Positions 16,745-29,032 of a stretch of 64,000 nt of DNA are shown in pieces. How positions within the stretch are numbered: the stretch's first letter is position 1; each line of letters starts with the position of its first letter. Location of the stretch: NCBI GenBank assembly GCA_003508835.1, contig PUFA01000116.1, positions 1,426,001 to 1,490,000 on the forward strand, given 5' to 3'. The notes beneath the pieces were generated by a model. The model was given only the letters and a program-made list of their open reading frames with translations, did not search any database and had not been told where the DNA came from. Made by a program: the position numbers and the translations under genes. The stretch is from Eonycteris spelaea. Its lineage: Eukaryota; Chordata; Mammalia; Chiroptera; Pteropodidae.

Positions 16745-17145
16745 TATGCTGAGCTTGAAAAGAAAAGTCGGTTATTTTACCAGCAACAATGGTTTTATTT
16801 GGGGGCAACAAAGAATTTCAATCCAGGGCAAGCCAGCTCTAGCAAAGGCCATAGACAAGTCCTTTTACGGAGGGAAAGGAGGAAGTTGGGAGGGTTTGTT
16901 TTGAACGAAAGTCCAGTTGCAGAAAATAGCTCAGAGATAGTTCCTGTAGGAGGCGCAGTCTACATCGTTTTCTGTCGGGTATAAAACTGGTGATCCTTTC
17001 CCGCTGTGGACTCTCCTGTTGGGGTCAGTATCTGGCACTTCTGCCTGCAATTGACGAGTAGTAGTGTGTGAGAGCGCCCCCTTCCGGCATTCCGACTCCA
17101 TTTTCGTGAGATTTTCTTTAATTAATTTTCGCAGCTGTTTATGGA
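16745..17145. mobile_element. Unclassified ~0.4-kb insertion inside L1, possibly a solo LTR
   Basis: The L1 text breaks after a segment ending in ATGCTGAG near 16752 and resumes near 17140 with GGAGTTGAGTATCTTTTC. The intervening DNA is not L1. It carries a TATAAAA-like box (GGTATAAAACTGG, near 16978) two-thirds of the way in, as long terminal repeats often do. I cannot name the family and did not find clean TG...CA ends. Confidence 0.35.
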
Positions 17146-17754
17146 GTTGAGTATCTTTTCATATGTGTATTGGCTAGTTATTGTTCATCCACATATTGAG
17201 CAGTCCACGCATGTTGCACATTTAAACATTTTTTGAAGCTCTTTTTATAATATAGATTTTAAAATTTCACCTTTTTTTCAAATCTATTTTTTTGTCTTTA
17301 ACTTTATAAAATATTTAAAGCTTTTTTTTTTTTTTATAACTTCTGGCTTTATGTCTTGGTGAAGAAAGTATGCCTACATTTGGATTGTCCATGTAGTTTC
17401 CTATATTTAATTTTAAGATTTTCTTTTTATTTTTTACAGATAAAAATTTAATTCTTTGATTTTTATTTGGTATGAGATAGGAGTTCAGCTTTATTGTTTT
17501 CTAGTTAGAAAGCCATTTGGATCAGCGCCACTTGTTAAATAAACTGTATGTTCCTGCCTTTGTCATATAGCAAATTCCATCATTCACTGGGATTCACTAT
17601 GACTATGCATTTTGTTCTACTGATTTGTCTGTTCTTACATCAGCACCAGGCTGATCTGATTCTGCTCAGGCATTTTTCATCCCATGGAACCTCTAAGAAA
17701 GTATTCTCTAATTCCATACACAAAACATTGGGATTTCAATTGGAATAAAATTCT

Positions 17755-17785
<31 letters not shown>

Positions 17786-17795
17786 CACACACACA
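17755..17795. repeat. (AC)n microsatellite
   Basis: About twenty AC dinucleotides with one GC interruption. Confidence 0.95.
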
Positions 17796-18450
17796 TATCA
17801 ATTTTGGAAGAGTGTGTATTTTTATAGTAGTGTTTTTGTCCAGAAACACAGTATATTCTTCTATTAGTTCCAGCCTTGTTTCATGTTTTTTCAATATGAT
17901 TGAGTATTTTTTTGTCAGTTAAGTGTATATATATATCTATGAGTATAAGTACATTATAAAGAAGATCAATAAAATGAATACCCAGTTTCAGACATAGAGC
18001 CTTGTCCATAAGTTCCTTCTTGATCACACTGCTCTTTTCTCCTGCTCACCAAGGTATGATCTTTATCCTGTCTTTTGTGACAATTATTCCCTCGCTTTTC
18101 TTTATAGTTTTACTACTCATGTCTGTTGCTCTAAATCATATTTATTTTTAGTTTTTTCCACTTATTAACCTTGATAAAAATGGAATCAGACTCTATATTC
18201 TTCTTGGGACTACTCCTTTTATTCAACTTAATGCATGTGAGATTTATCCCTGTCGATGCAGGTAATCGTATTTTTTCATTTTTACTGCTGGGTCCATTGT
18301 ATGGGTAACCTACAATGTATTTATCCGATCTACCATTGATGGATATTCGGATTGTTTCTAGCTATTTACCGTTATGCGCTTTCTCATAAAAATATCCTGA
18401 TGCACTCATGTAAGAGGTTCTCTAGGGCAGTGGTCTTCAAACATTTTTTG

Positions 18451-20520
18451 CTTGCGTAGTCACTAAAAGAATTTTTAAAATCTAGGTGCTCTCTCGAGCA
18501 TTTCAGTTGAATTTCTATATTTTTTCATCATGAATGTTTGTAAAGAATGAAATTTCTAGCATATTGTAGATATTAACATTTTCAGTGAAGCTGCTACTTC
18601 TTTTAAAAATATAAATAACAGAGAAATCAGATACCCACAAGCTATTTTAAAATACATGAATGAGCTGTTCTCTAATAGTCAGAAATTTTAGTTTTTTTTC
18701 TTTTTCTCCCTGACTGCCCATTTACATCACCCACAGACCTGCATCTTATTGTAATGGATTTTTATGCTGGAAAATCTTGATCACCCTAATATAAACTTCT
18801 GCCACAAAAATATATATGAAAATTGAAGAAAAATTCCATAACCATAGGCTTTAAGAGTGAAACATCTAGCTTCTATATTTAGTTATTATCAAAGTATTAT
18901 TAGGACACAATGGATCAAAGCAATATAAACATATGATATTTGTAAAATAATTATTAACAGTGACTTTTTTATTTTGGAAATGCATGTTTCTGTGGGATGG
19001 ATGAGACTTTTTCTCATTTATTTCATACATGCATGAATGACTCTTATTGTTTGCTAGAATGAGACAATGTTCATATCGATTTTATTCCATTTTTTTGTTT
19101 GTTTTAATCGAGGCAGGCACTGAGAAACCTTGTTCACATAGATATATAAATAGGAATAGAAACAGTTTTGTTATGGCAATGGCACTCAGTTCTTTGAACG
19201 CCTTCCAAGATAAATGCCAAAACCATGTAGCAATCTATCATTAATTTTTAATTATCTATTAATGGATATATCTGCCTTCTGTTTGTTGAAAATAAAGTAG
19301 TGTCAACGGCTTGATTTGTGAATGACTTACTAGCCAGTCATTAGAGACATTAGATTTCATAACAGCTGGAAAATATACCAAAAATCTTTACCCAGATCTA
19401 TCAAATGGCTGCACCTTTTACTCTTTCATGGAAAGGCCGTAAGTTCTCTCATTTAACCCAACCTATCTAAAACCTTCAGGAAACATTGAGATATTTTGAA
19501 CTTTTATAAGCTTTTGTCAATATGTTTTGAAGCAGAAAATTCCCTATGTGGAAGTTGAACAAGTGATGTACTGAACTTTATGTATCCATCGCCAGGTGTC
19601 GCCCGTTATCATATGTGGGCAATCTTGTTTTGTCTGAACCCCAATCCCTTCCTCTCCTGATTATTTGAAAGTCAGTCCTAGATACCCTATCATTTCATCT
19701 CGTAACTCTTCAGCACATAGCTTTAAGCAAGAGGACTTTCCCTTTTATTAATATCGCATCTGAAAAAGAAACATTTAACATGAACTATCCAGGCAGTATT
19801 CACGGTTTCCCAACTGTAATTTTTTTCTTTTACATTGTATTTGAATACGGATGCCCACGAGTCCATACATTGCAACTAACGGGCAGCGTGTACACCTGCT
19901 TTGGGAAGCGCCATCTAGTAATCATTGATGATTGTTGCCTAGATCCATTCATTTATTGAGGGTTGCAAAGTGATGGTACTCCTTCAGGCTGCCTCTTGTG
20001 TCCTTCTGCTCTGCTCCACCCCCTGTTTTTACCACTTGTTATTTTTCGACACCATGACACCCCAGGCTCACTTTGTATAGTCCCTCTCCAGATCGTCCAC
20101 TTCCTGCTTCCTTTTTATTTGAGAATGACATTTAGAAACTAAGACCTGTGTGCTGGGTGTCTTCATTGCTCCTGCAGTGTCTCTTACTGTAATCTCTCTC
20201 AGCTGACAGCCAGGCAATCCAGTTATGTATTACTGACCCCCCACACATTGATATTCGTCTTTCTAGCTAGTAAAAAAGAACCACCATGAATTCATATTAA
20301 TAATTCTGACTCCAGGCCAGCACAGATTTTATAGGATTCTCCTTTTGTTTTTATAATTTCTTTCTTTGACAGTGAGAAACTTGGTTCTCATTAGCTACAA
20401 TATATGTACCCATCACCTACCAAAGGGGATCTTGGCTGCTTCCAAGTTTTGGCAATTATGAAAAAAAGCTGCTAGAAATATTCGTGTGCAGATTTTTGTG
20501 TGGACATAAGTAACATATTT
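18451..20520 (-). mobile_element. Degenerate L1-like AT-rich sequence
   Basis: The interval is AT-rich with no gene. The stretch at about 19570-19830, running from a CATCGCCAGGTGTCGCCCG-like phrase to GTCAGTCCTAGATACCC, resembles the complement of an old L1 3' region. A second L1-like piece lies at about 20380-20520. The rest of the interval is too diverged to assign. Confidence 0.4.
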
Positions 20521-22400
20521 TTAAATAAAAGGATGAGAAAGGAGGGCTTTCTAAGAATGGCAGAAGCCGTAAAGAAAACATTTGTTAGTATTTCCAGACT
20601 GAGCAAAAAAACTCACCATAAGTAACTTAAAGGTCAAACAGCAGGGGGTGCTATTTGCAAGGCATTTGACTACAGCTGGTCTGTTTCACTTGGCATACTG
20701 TGAATTTAAACGAGACAAGATTCTCAAATGCTGCAACTATTTTATTTTGCTTTACTTTATTTTATCACCACGTGCCTGGGGCAGAAGTAGGAGATATTAG
20801 CAATCTCCTTTTGTCCACGAAATCTTAGAAGTATTTTAGACCTGTTAGGAATTACTAGGAGTTCTATTCCTACCTCACTGATAGGGAAATGGATTATTAA
20901 AGAAGACATCCATAATTCCACAGATTTTTAGAGGTGAAGGGTTATTTTCAGGAGACAGAGCTACAGTTTTCAAGCACTGCGTGTCTCACAGGCTGCTTTG
21001 TAAGAATAATATTTGCCATTTTTCTCCGTAGCTGGGGTGGGGGGAAAGGGAACAATTTTCCTCTTATTCATTGCTGGCATTTCTTCAGCAATTGGAAGCA
21101 CGTATGGTTTGAAGAACCATAACTGAAATTGCTTGAGTCAACGCTGAAAGAAAAAACTAAATTAAATTGAAAAGGAGGCCTGAATAATCGCAAAACTGTG
21201 AATATGGAAAGAGACAGAAAAAAAATTGTTAACAGATGTAATATAACGCCTTACTTCCAGAATCATCAATTAAAGGTCGTTCTTGAGTCAACATGAAAAA
21301 ACCATATAATATAACAGAAAAAAAAATCAACTGAGTACACGAACAGGCAGTTTAGAGGAAAAGACATACAGTTGCCCCAAATAGAAGGCCACTTTATCTC
21401 TCTCTACATGGTAGCTGAGGAGAGGCCTAGAGATGGACTCAAGATTCTTTTTAAAATGAATACTTTGCATTTTCTTTATGCGCAAAAAGTAGGTGATTAA
21501 GATTCATATTTTCCTCTCTGTGGTGTGGACACACGAGTATTAGCCTGGGTAGGTTAAGGCAGAAAAGATCAAGTTACTTCAACCACGAAAACTAATAAGG
21601 GACGGGTAGATTTGACACTTTTGAGCAAGTTCCCTTTCTGTTTCTAAACTAAATGCGGGGACAGCTGAATGTGTGGACTTCAGTCAAAACCATTTGTGAT
21701 AAAACAGTTTAGAAGTGACAAATGTCTGCCAAAAGAAATTATTTTTGTTTTAAAGGAGTCGATCTTTAGCGTTTTCTTTTCTCCTGGAGAAAACGAGCCG
21801 ACAGCGGCATTTCTAGCTACTGAAAGGAAAAGAATGTCTTCTACACGGTAAGTAAAAGCTGGTCTTTCCAGCCTCTGTAGAATCAGTGCGTGTAGCCACC
21901 TCATCCAATGTAAGAGCTATTATCGTAAAGTCAAAATCACGGTATTAATACGGTCAATACTTCGTGAGTCAAGCGTAGCTTTCATTGCAAAACGTGAATT
22001 GCACATTATCTGCAATTATGATTGCCTTCCTCTGCAAAAGAAGGACCAAGGGTTAGCTCCATCTCGCCTTCCTGCTTGTTGGCTGCCTTTCGAGAATTAA
22101 GCTGCAATCAAACGGCGAGAGCCTGACCAGACTCTGCCCCATTCACCCTAAGCCTGACTCAGGGAGAGGGTCTTCAGCTCCCTGCACACAGGGGCCTCCA
22201 ACAGGAAGTGCTGGATGCGCCGGAGAAGAGTCAGGAGGGCAGTGTGGGGGGCTCAGGACACCCCATCCCCTAAGTTCTTGTCCCTTTGCCTGAATCATAG
22301 CATGGGTGGCCGGATGTCTCCCTGGTTTCTGCAGAAGCACAAGCCACCTCAGTGAGGAAACGTAGCAAAGATCGCACCTGGGTAACCTCAGGGCCGGGGA
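20521..22400. other. Unannotated spacer
   Basis: I see no conserved coding exon, RNA gene or recognisable repeat. Short open frames near 20.9 and 21.7 kb have no family features. Confidence 0.4.
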
Positions 22401-22830
22401 GTCGATAGAAGGAAGCGGGGCGGGGGTGCGGGGGGGGTGCGGCGGGAGCCAGGGGGCGGATCGTGCAGAAGAACCCAGCTTTGCGCTGTGCAGGAGAGCG
22501 AGGCGGTGCGCGGGGAGACGCTGGGCACCGGTCTGGGTCCGTGGCTGGCTTCCGGGTGCAGCCAGGCCGCACGCTGAGGGGGGGAGGAAGTGGAGCCCTT
22601 ACTCAGAACAACACCTTCCTGGGGCCTCTCGGTGACAGTCTGCAAGTGACTTTTCCAGGAAACGACACATTGCTCAGTCCCCACATTGCTCAGTCCCCGT
22701 GCCCCGGGACCCTACCCCTCTCCCTCTAGCAGGTAGGATTCAGAGCGCGAGTTTCCATCCGTCGCTGGAGGACTTCGCCAAGACCAGCTGCAGGACTTGC
22801 AAGGTATCCCAGGACCTACCAGGTAGCCTG
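22400..22830. promoter_or_regulatory. GC-rich, CpG-containing block, possible promoter
   Basis: GC content and CpG density rise sharply against the surrounding DNA, with long G runs at 22418-22470. This is the nearest such block upstream of the plus-strand GIMAP5a coding exon at 26.6 kb, so it could hold its promoter and untranslated first exon. No donor site stands out enough to define that exon. The stretch at 22667-22698 also contains a short direct repeat of ACATTGCTCAGTCCCC. Confidence 0.25.
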
Positions 22831-24139
22831 CCGTCCCGTCTCTGCTCCCCTGCCCGCCCCTCTGTCCGTCTCCACTCCTCTCATTCCAGTTCTACCAGCA
22901 ACGATCGTGTCAGTCCTTCTAAGCCTCGCTTTCTTTATTCCTAAACAATTAGGGTCAGGAATTACATACCCCAAAGCCTCAAATAAGTGCAAGCTGGACA
23001 TATTACGGATCCTATAGTTTGCAGAACTTAAAATTTTGAACACAGCGAGCTCAGGCAGCAGCCTTTCTGTGAGGCTAACGAGCGAATTTCTCATGTTTGT
23101 ACACAAGCGTTTTTTGCACATACGCACGCAGTGGCTGCTGCCCCCACCTCTGGGGGGGTCGTATGGGGCCCCCACACGTTGCTACGCAAAGGCAATGCCC
23201 GAACCTCCTTCCCTGCTACCCGCAGAAGTCACCAGGGTGCCCTTTGAAGATCGGACTGAACGTCGCTTTTCAATTTTAATCTTCATTTCTGTTGCTTGAT
23301 TTTGGTGGGTATACAGTCAACCTGGTGTAGACAGTTTCCAGTTAGAGAAGGAGAAAGATTTTGGGAGTAGGACTCAAGTTGAACTGCTCAGGTAAAAATT
23401 TGCCCCCCTCCTTTTTTTTTCCTAGTAAAGAAATAGAATTTGATGCTTGAAAACTCTTTAGATGCCCTCGTTACCCAGAATGGAGTTGTAAACTCCGGGG
23501 CTTCCTTCCTGGGAGGTCGCCCTGCCTCGCAGCCTGTGACAGCGAGGGTTCCCACATTGGCAGTCTTCCCTGTGATCCCTCCATTGGATCTACCTCTAGT
23601 TGTCTACCTCTAGCGCAGGCCAGCCGGGGAAGCAGGGAGGATGTTACTATGGTTACCTTGGGCAGAGGAGAGTAAGACAGTCCACCCAAGTGCCAGACCA
23701 TTTCAACCAGTTTCAGTTCATTCTACAATTTTCCCAAAGTGCCTCTACACTCTCACCTCCACCTGCCTCTTCCAGTCCTGCTGGGTGGGTGGGGGGTGGG
23801 GAAGCTTCCCCCTCCCGTCTGTGCAGGAGCCGTTTCCTCTCTAACCCCGTCTCAGTGTAGAGAGAGAGCTGTCTGGGAGTAGAGACGTTTAATAGCATTT
23901 TAAAATGAGTTGATGGAAGGGTGTATGGTCACAAAACGAGGGTGTTGACTTGATGGCTGCAGTGAATAGGCTGTGGGCAGAGGGAAGCATGATGATGGTG
24001 ACATTTAGAGGGGACCCCGAGGGGACCACGCAGACACGGTGACCTGCAGGGGGCGGAGCAAGGGAGGGAGTGGGGCTGGGATCATCTGGCCGGAGGTGTG
24101 GCAGTTTGGATGAGGGAGGAAGGCACTGGAGAAGGAAAA
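22831..24139. other. Unannotated spacer
   Basis: No gene or clear repeat recognised. Short open frames on both strands lack splice structure and family signatures. Confidence 0.35.
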
Positions 24140-24505
24140 CAATCCTTAAGCCAGACAGAGACAAATAAACACTACATGACTTCACTTGGATGCAGAACCT
24201 AAGGAATAAAAAGAACAAACTGATCAAAAACAGACTCACAAATATGGCGGACAATTTGGTGACGGACAGAGGGAAGGGGAGTTTGGAGGGCTGAGAGGAT
24301 GGGGTGAAGGGTTAAAGAAGTACAGATCAGTAGTTGGTAGGTGGTCACGGGGATGGGGAGCACGGCAGAGGGAACGCAGTCAGCAGTAATATGGGGCCAG
24401 GGGAGGGAGGGAGCAATTGGGGGGATCGTTTTATGAACTAAATAGATGTCTAACCAATATACTATGTACTTGAAATGAATTTAAATAAATAAATTTAAAA
24501 GAATT
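24140..24505 (+). mobile_element. L1 3'-end fragment (Laurasiatherian type)
   Basis: The phrases CTACATGACTTCACTTGGAT, TGGTAGGTGGTCACGGGGAT, GATCGTTTTATGAACTAAAT and GATGTCTAACCAATATACTA follow the order seen in a common L1 3' end of bats and other Laurasiatheria. It ends in an A-rich tail of AAAT units. Confidence 0.65.
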
Positions 24506-25060
24506 TTTGAGAGAGATGAGAAAAACCTGGATAGTTTTTTAGAAAGAGCCCCTTTTATCACCTCTGCAAAGGCCGGATTCTGAGAGAGCATCAATTTAAG
24601 CCTCTGATTCTTGAAAGAAATGGCCCGCTCCCAGCTGCTTGGAAAACATGTCATGTGAGTAGTGCCGCTTGACCCGTTCCTGGGGTCTGAGGACCAGTGA
24701 CACCCGGATTAGTGTTTGATTACATCACCGGAGACCAGGGTCCCTCCGAGCTGACACCTGAGACTAACCGCCACACTCGTGTGGAAAGGCTCCCCCTCTG
24801 CACGGCAGGATGACCGAAAATGCTCAGAGACCAGTTTGCAACCAGCAGGCCCTCCCTCGCTCGGATGCAGTGAACACGGCCCCGAGTCGAGCACTCAGTC
24901 CTGTGGGTCCTCGGCCTGAACAGCTCTCACGCCAGTTGTGCGTCTGCTGGGACAGATGCTGTGAAGCAGGCGAGGCTGGAATCCGTGGCCAGAGAACGCA
25001 GCATCTGCGGGGCAGGGGCCTTGCTACCATTTCTCTTGTGGCTCTAAAATACCCTCAGGT

Positions 25061-25250
25061 CTAGGGCCCTGCCACCCTGCACACGCCCGACCGCGTCTCA
25101 TCTCGGAAGCCAAGCAGGGTTGGGCCTGGTTAGTACTTGGATGGGAGACCCCCTAGGAAGACCAGGTGCTGTTGGCGTAAAATATATAAAAAAAATAAGG
25201 GATTGTACGCTGACAAAGTCCTTGCAATCTGTGAGGTTAAAAAGGGTCGC
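25061..25250 (+). mobile_element. 5S rRNA-derived SINE, copy 1
   Basis: The first ~115 bases read as a 5S rRNA gene: GCCACCCTGC, ATCTCGGAAGCCAAGCAGGG, TTGGGCCTGGTTAGTACTTG and GATGGGAGACC. These include the internal A and C boxes for RNA polymerase III. An A-rich linker follows, then GGGATTGTACGCTGACAAAG, which recurs after the copy at 51.7 kb and so belongs to the element. 5S-derived SINEs are known from fruit bats and a few other mammals. Changes from functional 5S, including CCCCCTAGG where 5S has CGCCTGGG, show it is not an rRNA gene. Confidence 0.85.
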
Positions 25251-26459
25251 CTTGCCTATAAAAAAAAAAAAAAGAACTTGGTCTTTAAGTAGTAAAGTTG
25301 ACCTTTTTTTTTTTTTTTTTTTTTAAAATACCATTAGAAGGAATTACAAAGCAATGACTGGGACCTGTCTGACAGAAGCAAGGTTCTGACATTTTGTCCT
25401 TAAGTTACAATGGTTCCCAAGTAGTTTTATTTATTAAGTTATTTTCCCTGCCAGGGGACCACAGTGGCCAGCCTTGCACATGGAGGGGCCAGACGCTACC
25501 CTCCAAGGAGCACTGGGAGAATCCACTTGTTCAAAAGAGTACATCTTTTTTCGCAGCTCACCTGTCCTGGACCCCCAAATTCCACAGCTGGGGATTCATT
25601 CGTTAGAGTTACCTTTTTTGAACCTGTGACGAGGAAAAGACCCTGAAACTTGGCACACAGCGAGGCCCTGAGGTCGCTCTCAAAGGGTCGCATAGGTTTT
25701 TCCCAGGAGAAAACGTGAGAAATGTTTCTGGGTGTGGGGGGACCCTGAGCGGAACCCCGCCCTGAGCACAGGAGGAGGAGGTGGTAAGAAAGAGAAAGGT
25801 CAAGAGAAGGTGTACGGGGCCGGGGTGGGGTGGGGGAATGAAAGAAGGGGAGTGGGCAGAGGAGAGATGCCCCTGAGGTGGTTCCTGGTCCAGGACCGTC
25901 TAAGCGAAGAACTCGGAAGGGTGGACATCCTGTGGGGTACCGGCGGCCTGAGCCCGACAGGTCAGGTCTTCCCTCCGCGCCACCCCCTGGACTCATGACA
26001 ATCTCCAATTCCTGGCGCCACCAGCTCGTCCTGGTTTGCTGGAGACTTTCTCAGTTTCAGTGCTGAAGGTCCTTGGACCAGGGAGCCTCTCGGTCGTTCG
26101 GTCGTGGGCAAACCAGAATGACCGGTCGCCCTCCATGCCACTATCGCCATGAAACTCAGGGAAAATTTCTTCTGTGAATTAACTGAAGGAGGATACTTTA
26201 CCAGGTGAACTCGCGTTTGGGTGCCAGGACCGAGATCCTCACGGCAGACAAGGGTTCCAGAGAGCCAGGAGCTCAGTGGGAAATGACCAACTTCCCTGTT
26301 TGGTCTTCGGGCAGATGGCACATTTTCACTGCCACCCGTGGGCTATGACAGGTCACAGGAACACATGTGTGCGCTCTCATGTGGGGCTGTCCCTATACCC
26401 TCAAGGGGACCCTCAGTCAGTGCCAAGAATGGCCGAGCATCGCTGCCCCTGGGTTTTAC

Positions 26460-26545
26460 CCTTGGCTCATCCGCGAATTACGTGTGACTTTCCGTCGCCG
26501 CTTTTCGTTCGCCCTCGGTTTCCTCGTTTATAAAATGTGGCATTT
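26460..26545. mobile_element. MIR-like fragment
   Basis: The phrase CGGTTTCCTCGTTTATAAAATGTGG (positions 26516-26540) resembles the MIR TTTCCTCATCTGTAAAATG motif, about 70 bases upstream of the GIMAP5a first coding exon. It is unusually rich in CG dinucleotides for such an old element. Assignment is tentative. Confidence 0.35.
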
Positions 26546-26604
26546 CGCGTCGAATGTCACAGCCAACTCCGGTACGAATGAAGCCTGCATGTTTTCCGTT
26601 CTAG

Positions 26605-28480
26605 AACAAAATGGAAGGCGTTCCGAAGGATGGAGAAGACGCTTTCACCGCAGGTAAGGACCTAGTGGAGTGACTCTTCGTGATTCCTTGAGGACCATGA
26701 ACTCAGCATTGGGGGCGCGAACTGTGCATCTTGCCGTGAAAGGTACAGGACTCAAGTCACCCAAGACAAAGGAAATGCATATCCCCTGGGGAATATAGCA
26801 CATTAGGCTATTGGCTCTCATGCTCCCCTTTCGGGGATAAGCATTTCCAGATACAGCCCTGTCATTTTGTAAAGCAGAGACCAGGCAGCGCTGGGAGAGC
26901 GGAAACTCGGAGACGAACACCTCAGTGGCTGTGGGGAGCTCTGAGCATCGAAGAGCCTTCAGGATGGAACCAAACAGGGAGGAGTTTCTGGAAAGGGTGG
27001 CAAAATGCGGCAGTCCCAACAGGAAAGGTCCCAAGGACCCTGGCCAGCAAGGGTTCATTATTCCACAGACCTCACTGAGTTCCCCTTATTCTCTACGTCC
27101 AGGTGGAAGGCGTGTAGAGGCTGAGCCCAGCCCTTTAGGGGTGTGATACTGAGCTGATGATGGACGTTGTTCCTTTGGGTTCTTTCCCTTGTTTTCCTTG
27201 TTCTCCTCTTACCGAAAGGCATTTCTTACAGTCTTCGTCCTCTCGGGCTGCTAAAACACAACACCACAGACTGGGCGGCAGACGACAAATATTTGTCTCC
27301 CCGTTCTGGAGGCTGAGAGGTCCAAGTGTAAGGTGTTGGCAGATTCCGGGTCTGGGGAGAGCCAGCTTCCTGGTGGCCATGTCCTCGCCTGTTGGAGAGA
27401 GTTCTCGGCTCTTCCTCGCCTTATAATGGCGCTTGCCCCAATGGGGGCCCCCACCCTCATGCCCTCATCTAACCCAATCCCCTCCAAGGCCCCAGTTCCA
27501 GACGCCATCATGCTGGGGACTAGGGTTGCAGCTTACGAATTTTTAGGGACACCAACATCCGGTCCACAGCCGTTACACGTGAACCTTTCATGCTCCCACA
27601 GGTGGAGGAGAGAGGAGCTTCACTGTGGCATCATCCTCCCTGAGAATCATCCTGGTGGGCCGATCCGGCAGCGGGAAAAGTGCCACCGGGAACAGCATCC
27701 TCTGCCAGCCCAAGTTCCAGTCCAGGCTGGCGACGCGGTCTGTGACCAAGACGTGCCAGGCGGCCACCGGCTCGTGGAACGGGAGGAGCATCCTGGTGGT
27801 CGACACGGCCCCCATCTTTGACACAGAGGCCCAGAACCTAGAGTCCTACCAGGACATCGGGGACTGCTACCGGCTCTCGGCCCCAGGGCCCCACGTGCTG
27901 CTGCTGGTGACGCAGCTGGGGCGCTTCACCACGCAGGACGTGGCGGCGGCGAGGAGGGTGAAGGAGGTCTTCGGGGCGGGCGCCATGAGGCACGTGATCC
28001 TCCTCTTCACCCGCAGAGAGGACCTGGGGGGCGCGTCCCTGAGCGAGTTCGTCGCCAACACAGACAACCTCAGCCTGCGGCGCCTGGTCCGCGAGTGTGA
28101 GGGCCGGTGCTGCGCCTTTGACAACCGGGCCACCGGGCCGGCGCAGCGGGCGCAGCTGGAGGAGCTGATGGCTGTGGTGGAGAGGCTGGAGAGGGAGCAC
28201 CGGGCGCCTTCCTCAGCAACGACCTCTTCTCCAAGGCGCAGAAGCTGCTGGGATACACGGGCGGCGCCCTCGGGGAAGGCCGCAGGCGCTACCTGACCCA
28301 GGTGCAAGTGCAGATCCAAAAGCACCGGCGAGACCTGGAGGAGCTGAGGGGAACCGCGCGCTCAGCGCGCTCCTCGGGGCCAAAGAGTGGATCCTGCTGC
28401 ACACGGAGCTTTGTGTCTGGGTGGTCTGGTGCAGCTTACTTATCCTTCTTCTTCTATTGATCATGTGGTATCACGTTTAG
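26605..28480 (+). CDS. GIMAP5: GIMAP5-type GTPase, copy a (two frameshifts near C-terminus)
   Basis: GIMAP5 is a lymphocyte GTPase anchored by its C-terminus in lysosome/ER membranes and needed for T-cell survival. Coding exon 1 (acceptor AG 26603-26604, ATG 26611, donor 26653/26654) gives 14 codons plus one base. Exon 2 starts at 27602 and joins in frame. It shows G1 GRSGSGKSA, G3-like VVDTAPIFD, the conserved box LSAPGPHVLLLVTQLGRF with its arginine, FTRREDL, and CAFDNRA. One base is missing near 28204 and another near 28346. Allowing for these, the protein is 307 codons, the human GIMAP5 length, and ends in a GIMAP5-like hydrophobic tail (WVVWCSLLILLLLLIMWYHV, TAG 28478-28480). Taken literally it stops soon after the GTPase domain. 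The gene is convergent with copy b and shares its GTPase domain almost exactly. Its N-terminus (MEGVPKDGEDAFTA) is unlike human GIMAP5, so it could be a separate paralogue. Confidence 0.8.
27230..27575 (+). mobile_element. Ancient interspersed repeat in GIMAP5a intron
   Basis: TCCTCTCGGGCTGCTAAAAC, CACCACAGACTGGG, GTTCTGGAGGCTGAGAGGTC, CCACCCTCATGCCCTC and GGGACACCAACATCC follow the order of a very common mammalian dispersed repeat. I know the sequence type but cannot give its family name with certainty. It ends about 30 bases before the acceptor of the large GIMAP5a exon. Confidence 0.6.
27634..28365 (+). repeat. Inverted repeat, arm 1 (within GIMAP5a exon 2)
   Basis: This ~732-base segment matches the reverse complement of 31969-32701. 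Over the first 540 bases I count three substitutions (99.4% identity). The remaining ~190 bases have ten substitutions and three one-base gaps. Outside the segment the two genes are not similar at either end, so the repeat covers the GTPase core and not the whole gene. Confidence 0.9.
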
Positions 28481-29026
28481 TCCTGCCGTCCGGAGTCGGA
28501 GCATTTCCGAAGTTCCGCCAATTCAGAAATTAATTCTCACAGTCGACGCAGCTCCCATTCCCCTTCTTTTTCATAGGCTCCTGGTTTGGATCAGGCCTCT
28601 GCCTCTTCCCCATGGAGCTGGGGGCCTCAGAGGGTCCCCAGCTCAGCTGAAGGGGTGCCTGGCGGGACTGTTACAGTCCCCATTTCCTCTGCCAGTGACA
28701 AGCTCAGGAACAGGCTTAAAACCCAGTTCAGGCCGAGGAGATGTAGGTACGCTTCTGCAGAGGTCTCTTTCCCCAGAAGAGACTCACAGAGAGGACAGCC
28801 TCTCTCCTTCCTCTGGGCACTGTCAGGTCTGAGGGTGATGCATGGAATGCCCACAGCCATCTGCTTCCAGCCTGAGGCAGATGGCAAGGCTTCAGGTCAG
28901 CACACCTGAGCTCCTGAATCAACGAGCCCTGAGGCCTACCCCATCTCCGATGTCAGCCAGTAAATTCCCTTCCTGTTTAAGCTGGTTGAGTGTGGGCTCT
29001 CTTTTCCCAAGATTTGCAAACATTGG

Positions 29027-29032
29027 AATAAA
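29027..29032 (+). terminator. AATAAA, candidate poly(A) signal of GIMAP5a
   Basis: First clear AATAAA on the plus strand after the GIMAP5a stop, about 550 bases downstream. The hexamer is seen; its use is inferred. Confidence 0.4.

Larger units (their letters stand above)
15730..18450 (-). mobile_element. Old L1 fragments, reverse strand, interrupted
   Basis: Phrases typical of the complement of L1 ORF2 and its 3' end appear in order. Examples are TTGTCGAGGTATACTTGATA near 15748, CTTTCACTCAGCATAGTGAC near 16041, GGTTGTTCCCAGATTTTGG near 16171 and TCTTTTCATATGTGTATTGG near 17153. Every frame is broken. A roughly 0.4-kb unrelated block interrupts the element (see the 16745-17145 entry). Confidence 0.65.
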
